Both the position numbers and the translations under genes were made by a program. A DNA stretch of 64,000 bases from Basidiobolus meristosporus CBS 931.73 (lineage: Eukaryota > Basidiobolomycota > Basidiobolomycetes > Basidiobolales > Basidiobolaceae). Numbering within the stretch: position 1 is the stretch's first letter; each line of letters begins with the position of its first letter. Where the stretch lies: the NCBI GenBank assembly GCA_002104905.1, contig MCFE01000247.1, positions 50,986 to 114,985 on the forward strand, read 5' to 3'. Under the pieces are notes generated by a model that saw only the letters and a program-made list of their open reading frames with translations, did not search any database and was not told where the DNA came from. This document shows positions 54,679 through 64,000 of the stretch, piece by piece.

Positions 54679-55002
54679 TATTGTAAATTTTGTAATCACA
54701 CCTAAATATTGACCTAACTTGACCACTTAAGTTGTAGTCTACAAATTTTAGTGAATTCTGGCCAAATTCCTGAAAAGATATACATGAAATATTTGCACCA
54801 AATATAAGGTACCCAGAACACATAGTTCCCCAAGACTACCCATACAGCCCCAAACTCTGCAAATATACTCCTTGGGCCTTCTCATACATACTCTGCATGC
54901 TTGTTCTGCAAAGTTCATATAAAGGTATAAATACTACTTTTGCATTCTTTGAATCATCAAGTGAGGTCAAATCATATACCTGTTCTGCCATTCACTTCTA
55001 AC
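54679..55002 (+). repeat. Diverged Copia LTR
   Basis: Recognisable LTR blocks (cctaaatattgacctaact, cccagaacacat, ggtataaatactacttttgcattc) at lower similarity than other copies. Its right end is lost at the next LTR. Confidence 0.65.
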
Positions 55003-55350
55003 TATTATAAAAATTTGTAATTTCACCTAAATACTCACCCAACTTAGTCACATAGATCATTACCTTCAGATCCTAGAGAATACTGACCAAATTACTTGTT
55101 GGGATTTACTTAGGATATTTTCACCAAAATATCAGGTACCCAGATCATGAAAATCCTCAAGGTAGTCCAAACAGCCTCAAACTTTGCACACATATTCTTG
55201 GGACCTTCCTAAACTTATTCTACATGTTTGCTATGCCAAGACCATGTAAAAGTACAAATACAACTTTCATATTCAATAAATTATTGATGAAGACCATATA
55301 ATCTACCGGTTCTCCAAATCACTTCCAATATCTCCAAGACTTTTTCAACA
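55003..55350 (+). repeat. Copia LTR (plus orientation)
   Basis: 348 bp aligning end to end with the solo LTR at 43508-43839. Ends in caaca at 55350 and is followed directly by inverted gag sequence, not by a primer-binding site. Confidence 0.75.
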
Positions 55351-56046
55351 AGATCCATCCATCTTTCAGCAGAGGGAAAAGCTCCATAATAGCAGTAGTA
55401 GACATTGCAGAGAGTGACAGCTTTGGGGCTCATCACCTGTTGTCAGAGTCTTGGAGATATTGGAAGTGAGTTGGAGAACAGGTAGAGTATGTGGTTTTAC
55501 TTGATGATCTATTGAATATAAAAGTAGTATTTGTACTTTTACATGGTCTTGGCATACAAAGCACATAGAATGGGTTTATGAAGGTCCAAAGAACATGTGT
55601 GCAAAGTCTGGGGCTGTTTGAGCAACTTTGAGAATTTTCATGTTCTGGGCACTTGATATTTGGTGAAAGAATTCTAAGTAAATGCCAACAAGGATTTTTG
55701 CCAGTATTCTCTAGGATTTGGAGGTAACAATCTAAGTGACTAAGTTGGGTGAGTAATTAGGTGGAATTATGAGTTTTTACAATACTCTGGCTCAGCTAAA
55801 TGTTCATACTGACTAGTCCTAATTTTGACTTAAAATATTCAAACTTGTCTCTAGCTAACGTTTGGTATATATGTCTGCAATAATTTTGTCTGCAGAGCAG
55901 TAAGCTTAGTTAACCAGTCTATTCTCTATAGCTTCATATATGAAATGGTGTCTAATATCTATGTGCTTAGTTCTAGCATGAAAAGCTAGATATCTACCTA
56001 ATTTTTATACATCCTTAATTATCTTGAAATATAGTAATACATATTT
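55351..56046 (-). mobile_element. Copia fragments with a central LTR (minus orientation)
   Basis: Read on the minus strand: the RNase H end of pol (about 56046-55785), then a 347-bp LTR (55438-55784), then a mutated primer-binding site (GGTGATGAGCCCC) and the first 75 bp of gag. The LTR therefore joins the 3' end of one internal region to the 5' end of another, as at 4093-4441. All coding parts are broken. Confidence 0.75.
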
Positions 56047-56050
56047 TTTT

Positions 56051-56398
56051 TGTTGTAAAAGTTCTTAGTTCCACCTAGATATTCACCTAATTTAGTCCCT
56101 TAGATCACTATCCTCAAATCCTAGAGAATACTGACCAAATTCCTTGCTGGGATCTACTTGGAATATTTCACCAAAATACCAGGTACCCAGAACATGAAAA
56201 TTCTCAAAGTTGTCCTAACAGCCCCAAACTTTGCACACATGCTCTTGTGACCTTCCGCAACCTATACTATGTGTTTTTTATGCCAAGACCATGTAAAAGT
56301 ACAATTACTACTTTTACATTCAATGAATCAGTAAGTGAAAACTACATAATCTACTTGTCCTCCCAATCACTTCAAATATCTCCAAGACTATTACAACA
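56051..56398 (+). repeat. 5' LTR of a plus-strand Copia copy
   Basis: TGTTGT at 56051 to ACAACA at 56398, 348 bp. Followed immediately by the primer-binding site GGTTATGAGCCC (56399-56410) and gag. Confidence 0.85.
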
Positions 56399-56410
56399 GG
56401 TTATGAGCCC

Positions 56411-56670
56411 TAAGCTGTCACTCTCTGCAATATCTACTACTGCTTTACTGGAACTTTTTCCTCTGCTGAAAAGTTGGATGGATCCAACTACCAAGTGTGG
56501 AAGGTGAAGATGAAGATGCTGCTATAAGAAAGAGGACTTTATGATATTGTCATGGGAGAAGAATGCCCTCCTAAAAACATGGGAGAGGGAGCCTTGAAGT
56601 ACCAAAAGAAAGAACAAAGTGCCTTTAACTGCATTTGCTGCAATGTTAAGGACAAATTGCTAATTCAATT
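56411..56670 (+). pseudogene. Copia gag, cut off at the LINE array
   Basis: Encodes the Gag start again (KLDGSNYQVW-type, 56475-56520, with one stop) and continues to the point corresponding to GACAAATTGCTAATTCAAT in the copy at about 3820-3840. The next bases of gag (GATCAAGAGC in the other copy) are replaced by ttaggagaggg and the 3' end of a LINE. Gag does not resume anywhere in the remaining 7.3 kb. Confidence 0.8.
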
Positions 56671-57453
56671 TAGGAGAGGGAAAGTCACCAAATTGGTGAA
56701 ATCTTTATTTGAGTCAAAAACTCATCTAAGTACAAATAAAGAAGCCAATTAGGAAGTCCAGATCCTCCCTAATAAGTAGTCTAATTTATCATTTTGTTTC
56801 ATCTCTAATGTTTGTTTCAATAAAGTAAAACTCATCAGGGGTAAATATAAAATTCAAGGGTTTTGGGGGGAGTACAAATTGTAGATGTTTCTGATCTATA
56901 TAATCCAAGACTGGAACCCAGCCTGAGATAAGGTGTAGTTGGAAAAATGTATTGACTTGTAAGTAGCTCTGCCACATAGATCTTAGATGGTCTTGTACCA
57001 GTAGTCTTGATTTCCTAGCTTTTTTAAGTTTTGAAGCGTGCTCTGCTACTACAGCAGAGCCAACCAGGGTGTGCCAGCAAGAAGATATCAGGGAGGAGTT
57101 AGATTTAAGCCATTGTTTGATGGAGGGGTTATGTGATTTCTGAAGTTTCACCAGGAAGGAAGCATGGAGGTAGACCATTTGGATTTGGTATGGGTAGAAC
57201 CCAAAGGCTCCATTAGTAGCATGAATATAGGGAGATACTGGAAGATAAGGTACCAAGGATCTGATACACTGATGGAGATATTTATCCAGGCGGTGAAGTT
57301 CTCTGGAGGTTAGGGGGATAATATGGAGACCAAGTTCAAGTACCAGCAGTACATACTGCTTCATAAGTATAGGGATCTTTTGAATTGGAGTTTCTGGAGT
57401 GACTACTACCAGAAGCTTTTTAAGAGCCTGTTGGGCAAGATAGATCCTATTGT
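56671..57453 (-). mobile_element. LINE fragment 1 (diverged subfamily), 5'-truncated
   Basis: Minus strand. An open frame (56789 to about 57453) encodes the C-terminal part of a non-LTR retrotransposon ORF2, starting NNRIYLAQQALKKLL, which parallels KKRIILARQALHKLL in the other copies. The 3' end carries the shared tail (gtcacc, about 5 nt, ggtgaaatctttattt on the plus strand) preceded by ttaggagaggg. Protein similarity to copies 2-4 is moderate, so it is an older or different subfamily. Confidence 0.75.
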
Positions 57454-57480
57454 TTAGGTTAGGGGGGAGGGTTAGGGGGG
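57454..57480 (+). repeat. Telomere-like junction 1
   Basis: Reads ttaggttagggggg-agggttagggggg between LINE fragment 1 and LINE fragment 2: three TTAGG(G)n units running rightward. Confidence 0.7.
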
Positions 57481-57879
57481 AGACAGTCACCAACAGGTGA
57501 AATCTTTATTTCAGTTGAAACAAAGAAGCCAGCGCTACTGTTGTAGCTTTGATACAAGAGTGTGTAGCTGAGGGGAATTTGTAGGTAAGTTAATAAGAAG
57601 TGATGATAGTTCATCAGTGCTCATGACACTGTTCAGTGGGAAAGGGGGTAGCAAGAGAGGTAAGAATGACTTGTGAACAACATTAATGAGGGGAATGTGA
57701 TAAGGATTGATATTCATCATAAAGGGAGTGTGCTGCTGCAGATATTGCTGCCAAAGGTCTGTCAAGTACTTCAGGTAGGCCAGCTTGGGTTTTTCTGACT
57801 GCAGAATAAATTCAGCAAACTTCTTGACTTCAGGATCTCCAAGTATAGTTCTCCAGCAGGAGCCAGGTGTAGTGTGGTG
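57481..57879 (-). mobile_element. LINE fragment 2, short 5'-truncated copy
   Basis: About 400 bp, nearly identical to the 3' end of LINE copies 3 and 4, including the ORF2 C-terminus (57535 leftward stop; SKLQQ ending). It is cut at the codons for HHTTPGSCWRT, where a telomere-like stretch starts. Confidence 0.8.
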
Positions 57880-57889
57880 GGTTAGGGGG
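57880..57889 (+). repeat. Telomere-like junction 2
   Basis: ggttaggggg between LINE fragment 2 and LINE copy 3. Confidence 0.55.
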
Positions 57890-60480
57890 AGACAGTCACC
57901 AACAGGTGAAATCTTTATTTCAGTTGAAACAAAGAAGCCAGCGCTACTGTTGTAGCTTTGAAACAAGAGTGTGTAGCTGAGGGGAATTTGTAGGTAAGTT
58001 AATAAGAAGTGATGATAGTTCTTCAGTGCTCAAGACACTGTTCAGTGGGAAGGGGGGTAGCAAGAGAGGTAAGAATGACTTGTGAACAACATTAATGAGG
58101 GGAATGTGATAAGGATTGATATTCATCATAAAGGGAGTGTGCTGCTGCAGATATTGCTGCCAAAGGTCTGTCAAGTACTTCAGGTAGGCCAGCTTGGGTT
58201 TTTCTGACTGCAGAATATAGTGAGCAAACTTCTTGACTTCAGGATCTCCAAGTATTGTTCTCCAGCAGGAGTCAGGTGTAGTGTGGTGTGTTCTCTTCCA
58301 GGCCTTAATCAGTGGGTTGTTGCAGTTGTGAAGTCTGAGGTATAATCTGGTTCTAAGGTAGAGAAGTCTGATCTTATAGGGCATAAACCCAAAAGCACCA
58401 AGAATAGCATGTCTGTAGGGGCATTCAGGCAAATGAGGCACCAAGGAGGTAATGCACCATACTGCAAACTTGTCAAGCTTAGTGCAGTCTCTAGAAGTAA
58501 TAGAGAGAAGCGGTAAGCCAAATTCCAGGACAGGGAAGACAAACTGCTTGAGTAGAAGGAGGCAGCTGGGAGCTGAAGTTGTAGGAGGAGTAACAGCCAG
58601 TAGCTTGTGGAGTGCCTGTCTTGCCAGGATAATTCTCTTTTTCAGGTGTGCTCCAGAGTCTAGTCCAGTAGGAAGGAAAGGAAAGCCAAGATATGTAGCA
58701 GAAACCTGAGCAGGTAGAGTGGAGTTCTCCAAGTTGATGGGAGAGCCCAAAGGTACTGTCTTTGCAATGGAAAGCTGGAGATTATTCTTCTGCAGATACT
58801 GGTGGATGGTCTGGGAGTCTTGTTGCACATTGGAGGAGGATATTCTGATGTCATCAGCAAAGAGAGTAACCAGGCAGTCAGCTGAGAGTCTTGGGAAATC
58901 ATTCAGAAAGATGGCAAACAGTATAGGACCAAGCACAGAGCCATGAACCACTCCATTAGGAACTGAGAACACAGCTGTTTGCTCACTTGGGTGCAGAATT
59001 CTTGCTTGTGGATCCAGAAACAGAGACCTGACAAGGAGGGTGAGAGAGGTACTGGAGAAGCATTGCAACTTGGACCAAAGCAGATTTCTGTCAACTGAAT
59101 CAAAGGCCTTAGTAATATCAAACAGAACTGAGGGATACTTGCACTGGAGAGAGTGATCTTGGCTAAGTATGACTGCATATTCCAAGGAGAGGCCAGGAAC
59201 AAAGCCAAACTGTGCAGGATGAAACTTGAGGGAATCAGAGTAGAGCTCCTGCGCAAGCAGAAGCTCAAACATCTTTCTGCAGGTGGGCAGCAGAGATATT
59301 GGCCTGTAGGAGCTAGGATCCAGGTGCTTTCCTTTACCCTTGTACAGTGGCAGAACATTTGCAAAGGACCATTCCTCAGGAGTAGAAAGCTGGGCTGAGC
59401 ATTGCTCAAACAGTGGAAGTAGAAGTGCAGACATGGCCTTGGTACTAGTCTTCAGAAGCTCATAAGAGATTGTGCCCACACCTGGAGCAGTAGAGTTGGG
59501 AAGCCTCTTGAGCACATTATGGATTCTCCTTTGATCAAGTGCAAGTGGGATGGGCAGAGTCTTGAAGTCAGGATGAAAGCCAGGAGTTGAGTACTGCTTT
59601 GTAGAGAAGAAGATGTTAGCCAGCTGTTCTGTTGAAGGTAACTTCCTGGAAGAGGGCCTCATTGCCCTGTAGAGTCTTGATACTGTTCTTGTTATAGAGT
59701 TGGAAGATTGCAGAGGCAAAGAACTCATAATATGATCCCAGAGCTGAGTATGCAGAGTGTGGTGAATTGCCTTGGAGTGGTGTATTGCTGTCAGGAGGAG
59801 TTTCTCTGTTTTTGGGTTAGGGAAACTCAGGTAGCTTTGTTGCAGGGCTGAAGCAATGGATTCCCATTTTCTTGAGGTAACAGCAGTAGTCTTGCATGGC
59901 AGTGAGAGGGAGGCAGACACCAGAATCAGATGCTTCACAAAGAGCCAGGCATAGTTAGGATCATCTGGCAGAGAAAGTAGCCAACTGGCAAGCTTCAAGT
60001 AGTTCCCAAAGTCTTTCTTCTGATTCTTGGTAGCTTTGTGGGTGAGCACAGTAAGTTTTGGCAGCTTCTTCTTCACAACTGGTTGCATAGAAAGGGACCA
60101 GGCTGGGTGGTCAGAGGCTCTCAAGGATCCTAGCTCAGCTCCAGAGAATTGCTTAACTTCATTCACAAAGTAGAGGGCAGCAGCAGAAGGGCAGATCCAG
60201 TCAACACATCTTTTCTCAGATTGAGCACCTAGTGCTAGCAGGTGGCTTTCTCTCAGGAAGTTCAGTAGGAATGTAGACCTTGGCTTCATTCTTGCAGTCA
60301 GAGTAGTCTTGTTCTCAGGATGGGGAATGTTGAGATCTCCAAGCAAGATAACAGGTGTTGATATAGATTGTTGGTATTGCTGAACCTTCTGGCATATAAC
60401 TTGCACTTCCTGAAGGCAAGACTTGGAGGCAGATAGCAGAGCACCAGACTGATAGTTGGCAACTGGAGAGCAGCACAGTA
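57890..60480 (-). mobile_element. LINE copy 3, 5'-truncated within the endonuclease domain
   Basis: About 2.6 kb, minus strand, nearly identical to LINE copy 4 (61105-64000). The 3' tail has an AATAAA on the sense strand and ends in CTGTCTCCCCCTAACC. The 5' end stops at ...agcagcacagta, where copy 4 continues, and is followed by gggaggttagggg. Confidence 0.85.
57944..60477 (-). pseudogene. LINE ORF2: endonuclease (partial), reverse transcriptase
   Basis: One open frame of 820 codons from 60406 to 57944. Residues 1-125 are the C-terminal part of an APE-type endonuclease (VILLGDLNIPH with the catalytic GDxN, then SDHPAW). The reverse transcriptase spans roughly residues 290-560, with ITKAFDSVDRNLLW and the catalytic LFADDIRIS. 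A C-terminal extension includes SCWRTILGDPEVKKF. A one-base deletion near 60415 relative to copy 4 and the 5' truncation remove the start, so it is not a full gene. The frame over the RT is otherwise intact. Confidence 0.8.
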
Positions 60481-60494
60481 GGGAGGTTAGGGGA
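60481..60494 (+). repeat. Telomere-like junction 3
   Basis: gggaggttaggggagg between LINE copy 3 and the truncated SINE. Confidence 0.55.
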
Positions 60495-60590
60495 GGAAAG
60501 TCACCAAGTGGTGAAATCTTTATTTACTATGACAAGTATCTAAAGAAGCCAAGTTAATCTGAAGTAATTCCTAGAAAGCTAGGTCTGAGA
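60495..60590 (-). mobile_element. SINE, 5'-truncated copy
   Basis: About 95 bp, almost identical to the 3' end of the complete SINE next to it. Cut at ...ctaggtctgagagt, where ttaggttaggg begins. Confidence 0.75.
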
Positions 60591-60614
60591 GTTAGGTTAG
60601 GGTTAGGTAGGGAG
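60591..60614 (+). repeat. Telomere-like junction 4
   Basis: gttaggttagggttaggtaggg: the most regular (TTAGGG)-type stretch in the window, including one perfect TTAGGG. Confidence 0.75.
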
Positions 60615-61098
60615 GAAAGTCACCAAGTGGTGAAATCTTTATTTACTTATGACAAGTATCTAAAGAAGCCAAGTTAATCTGAAGTTATTCCTAGAAAGCT
60701 AGGTCTGAGAGTTGAGAAGCTAAGTGGTACTATATTTCCTAGTTAGCTAGGTCTGAGAGAGGTTTCCTGGAAAGCCAGGCCTGAGAAGTGAGAATCTGAA
60801 TATATCTGAGCTAAGTTATACTGGTTTGCGGTAGCTGAATTGTGGCCAGAATGGCCAGTAGACTGGGGGAACTGAGATGTATTTCTGGGCGATCACTGGC
60901 CAAATTTACTAGGCAAATCTGGCCGAGTAGCATTTCAAGGATTTCAGCCAATCAGAGCCTTTACTTTGCCCGATGGTTGATCAAGCCATCTCCCAATGAG
61001 CACACATCAATTTATTAATCATATTTTGCTGGATCCAGGATTTGAACCCACAACCATGGGTATGGAAGGGTTAGGGATAACCACAAGGCTAAGGTGGT
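60615..61098 (-). mobile_element. tRNA-derived SINE sharing the LINE 3' tail
   Basis: About 484 bp on the minus strand. Its head has a Pol III A box TAGCCTTGTGG (61091-61081) and B box GGTTCAAATCC (61048-61038), 43 nt apart, in a degenerate tRNA shape starting at 61098. The body is unrelated to the LINE. The last ~45 bp (60615-60660) carry the same gtcacc...ggtgaaatctttattt tail as the LINEs, so it is presumably mobilised by the LINE machinery. It appears complete. Confidence 0.75.
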
Positions 61099-61104
61099 AG
61101 GGGG
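61099..61104 (+). repeat. Junction 5, short G-run
   Basis: taggggg between the SINE head and the 3' end of LINE copy 4; the shortest of the junctions. Confidence 0.35.
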
Positions 61105-64000
61105 AGACAGTCACCAACAGGTGAAATCTTTATTTCAATTGAAACAAAGAAGCCAGCGCTACTGTTGTAGCTTTGATACAAGAGTGTGTAGCTGAGGGGA
61201 ATTTGTAGGTAAGTTAATAAGAAGTGATGATAGTTCTTCAGTGCTCAAGACACTGTTCAGTGGGAAGGGGGGTAGCAAGAGAGGTAAGAATGACTTGTGA
61301 ACAACATTAATGAGGGGAATGTGATAAGGATTGATATTCATCATAAAGGGAGTGTGCTGCTGCAGATATTGCTGCCAAAGGTCTGTCAAGTACTTCAGGT
61401 AGGCCAGCTTGGGTTTTTCTGACTGCAGAATAAATTCAGCAAACTTCTTGACTTCAGGATCTCCAAGTATAGTTCTCCAGCAGGAGCCAGGTGTTGTGTG
61501 GTGTGTTCTCTTCCAGGCCTTAATCAGTGGGTTGTTGCAGTTGTGAAGTCTGAGGTATAATCTGGTTCTTAAGGTAGAGAAGTCTGATCTTATAGGGCAT
61601 AAACCCAAAAGCACCAAGAATAGCATGTCTGTAGGGGCATTCAGGCAAATGAGGCACCAAGGAGGTAATGCACCATACTGCAAACTTGTCAAGCTTAGTG
61701 CAGTCTCTAGAAGTAAGAGAGAGAAGTGGTAAGCCAAATTCCAGGACAGGGAAGACAAACTGCTTGAGTAGAAGGAGGCAGCTGGGAGCTGAAGTTGTAG
61801 GAGGAGTAACAGCCAGTAGCTTGTGGAGTGCCTGTCTTGCTAGGATAATTCTCTTCTTCAGGTGTGCTCCAGAGTCTAGTCCAGTAGGAAGGAAAGGAAA
61901 GCCAAGATATGTAGCAGAAACCTGAGCAGGTAGAGTGGAGTTCTCCAAGTTGATGGGAGTGCCCAAAGGTACTGTCTTTGCAATGGAAAGCTGGAGATTA
62001 TTCTTCTGCAGATACTGGTGGATGGTCTGGGAGTCTTGTTGCACATTGGAGGAGGATATTCTGATGTCATCAGCAAAGAGAGTAACCAGGCAGTCAGCTG
62101 AGAGTCTTGGGAAATCATTCAGGAAGATGGCAAACAGTATAGGACCAAGCACAGAGCCTTGAACCACTCCATTAGGAACTGAGAACACTGGTGATTGCTC
62201 ACTTGGGTGCAGAATTCTTGCTTGTGGATCCAGAAACAGAGACCTGACAAGGAGGGTGAGAGAGGTACTGGAGAAGCATTGCAACTTGGACCAAAGCAGA
62301 TTTCTGTCAACTGAATCAAAGGCCTTAGTAATATCAAACAGAACAGAGGGATACTTGCACTGGAGAGAGTGATCTTGGCTAAGTATGACTGCATATTCCA
62401 AGGAGAGGCCAGGAACAAAGCCAAACTGTGCAGGATGAAACTTGAGGGAGTCAGAGTAGAGCTCCTGAGCAAGCAGAAGCTCAAACACCTTTCTGCAGGT
62501 GGGCAGCAGAGATATTGGCCTGTAGGAGCTAGGATCCAGGTGCTTTCCTTTACCCTTGTACAGTGGCAGAACATTTGCAAAGGACCATTCCTCAGGAGTA
62601 GAAAGCTGGGCTGAGCATTGCTGAAACAGTGGAAGCAGAAGTGCAGACATGGCCTTGGTACTAGTCTTCAGAAGCTCATAGGAGATTGTGTCCACACCTG
62701 GAGCAGTAGAGTTGGGAAGCCTCTTGAGCACATTATGGATTCTCTCTTGATCAAGTGCAAGTGGGATGGGCAGAGTCTTGAAGTCAGGATGAAAGCCAGG
62801 AGTTGAGTACTGCTTTGTAGAGAAGAAGATGTTAGCCAGCTGTTCTGTTGAAGGTAACTTCCTGGAAGAGGGCCTCATTGCCCTGTAGAGTCTTGATACT
62901 GTTCTTGTTATAGAGTTGGAAGATTGCAGAGGCAAGGAACTCATAATATGATCCCAGAGCTGAGTATGCAGAGTGTGGTGAATTGCCTTGGAGTGGTGTA
63001 TTGCTGTCAGGAGGAGTTTCTCTGTTTTTGGGTTAGGGAAACTCAGGTAGCTTTGTTGCAGGGCTGAAACAATGGATTCCCATTTTCTTGAGGTAACAGC
63101 AGTAGTCTTGCATGGCAGTGAGAGGGAGGCAGACACCAGAATCAGATGCTTCACAAAGAGCCAGGCATAGTTGAGATCATCTGGCAGAGAAAGTAGCAAA
63201 CTGGCAAGCTTCAAGTAGTTCCCAAAGTCTTTCTTCTGATTCTTGGTAGCTTTGTGGGTGAGCACAGTAAGTTTTGGCAGCTTCTTCTTCACAACTGGTT
63301 GCATAGAAAGGGACCAGGCTGGGTGGTCAGAGGCTCTCAAGGATCCTAGCTCAGCTCCAGAGAATTGCTTAACTTCATTCACAAAGTAGAGGGCAGCAGC
63401 AGAAGGGCAGATCCAGTCAACACATCTTTTCTCAGATTGAGCACCTAGTGCTAGCAGATGGCTTTCTCTCAGGAAGTTCAGTAGGAATGTAGACCTTGGC
63501 TTCATTCTTGCAGTCAGAGTAGTCTTGTTCTCAGGATGGGGAATGTTGAGATCTCCAAGCAAGATAACAGGTGTTGATATAGATTGCTGGTATTGCTGAA
63601 CCTTCTGGCATATAACTTGCACTTCCTGAAGGGCAAGACTTGGAGGCAGATAGCAGAGCACCAGACTGATAGTTGGCAACTGGAGAGCAGCACAGTAAGG
63701 GGAGTAAAGAGGAACACAGAGCTGAGGAGTATTGATGGTAGAAGAGATGAAGCAGATAGAGGAGGTATTCTTTGTTCTAGGAGTAGAAAAGCAATATAGA
63801 TTAGTCAAAAGTATAGAGGGTAGCTGGACATCAATCAAACACAGGAGGGAAAATCTTGAAAGAAGTCTCTCTAGAGTTGGTCTTGATGGCTGTATGCTGT
63901 TGCAGTTAAGCAACAGAACTTCAGGTAGTCAGGCAGAGATTGTAGCTTCTTCAGAGGCAGCATTGACAATGTGACCTGCAGAGTCCCAGAGCTCTTCAAA
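61105..64000 (-). mobile_element. LINE copy 4, longest copy, runs to the window edge
   Basis: About 2.9 kb, minus strand. Same 3' tail and ORF2 as copy 3 but extends further 5' into the N-terminal half of the endonuclease and beyond. Whether the element is complete or continues outside the window cannot be told. Confidence 0.85.
61159..63913 (-). pseudogene. LINE ORF2 with a single frameshift
   Basis: Open from 63913 to 61520 (797 codons): endonuclease with LLNCNSIQ-like opening and LLGDLNIPH...SDHPAW, reverse transcriptase with LFADDIRIS. One extra T near 61570 (ggttcttaagg versus ggttctaagg in copy 3) then shifts the frame. The remaining C-terminus (TRLYLRLHNCNNP ... VSKLQQ) is intact in the other frame down to 61159. 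The catalytic residues are preserved. The near identity to copy 3 shows recent activity. Confidence 0.8.

Overview
The window looks like nuclear DNA of a fungus, probably an early-diverging (non-Dikarya) lineage. The genes are intron-rich with short GT-AG introns of about 55-130 nt. Several families are typically fungal: verprolin/WIP, HPM1-type histidine methyltransferase, UNC93-like MFS proteins, an SPX-domain phosphate transporter and fungal-style O-fucosyltransferases. Two genes are usually lost in Dikarya: a ZMAT5/U11-U12-20K protein of the minor spliceosome and a Myb-plus-JAMM deubiquitinase. I cannot name the species.

Layout. 1-6.3 kb: two decayed Ty1/Copia-type retrotransposons on the minus strand, joined at an LTR. 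6.3-8.9 kb: no confident gene. 9-12.1 kb: verprolin/WIP and a METTL18/HPM1-like methyltransferase, both minus. 12.5-21.8 kb: four UNC93-like transporter genes; copies 1 and 2 form a head-to-head inverted pair with identical proteins, and copy 4 carries a frameshift. 23.3-41.9 kb is the gene-dense core: O-fucosyltransferase-like protein, CCDC47, THOC7, COQ10, a single-pass membrane protein, ZMAT5-like, a C2H2 zinc-finger factor, a second O-fucosyltransferase-like protein, an ICT1/mL62 peptidyl-tRNA hydrolase, the Myb-JAMM protein and a secreted metallophosphatase. 45-47.5 kb: an SPX-domain Pho87/Pho90-type phosphate transporter. 48-56.7 kb: AT-rich DNA with Copia LTRs, a Ty3/Gypsy remnant, a C39-peptidase-like ORF, a tRNA-Arg(CCT)-like gene and a small secreted protein. 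56.67-64 kb: a head-to-tail array of LINE copies and tRNA-derived SINEs, all minus, joined by short TTAGGG-like stretches.

Most genes in the core are unrelated housekeeping functions: RNA export, minor splicing, coenzyme Q, ER membrane-protein biogenesis and mitoribosome rescue. Two loosely connected themes are phosphate handling (secreted phosphatase plus SPX transporter) and the local expansion of UNC93-like membrane proteins. The most striking feature is the right-hand LINE/SINE array. Its orientation and TTAGGG-like junctions are what repeated addition of non-LTR elements to a chromosome end would produce, with a Copia gag gene broken exactly where the array begins.

Exon boundaries were placed by eye from GT/AG sites, frame continuity and family conservation. 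I checked that the coding lengths add up for every spliced gene given, but no alignment or search was run.
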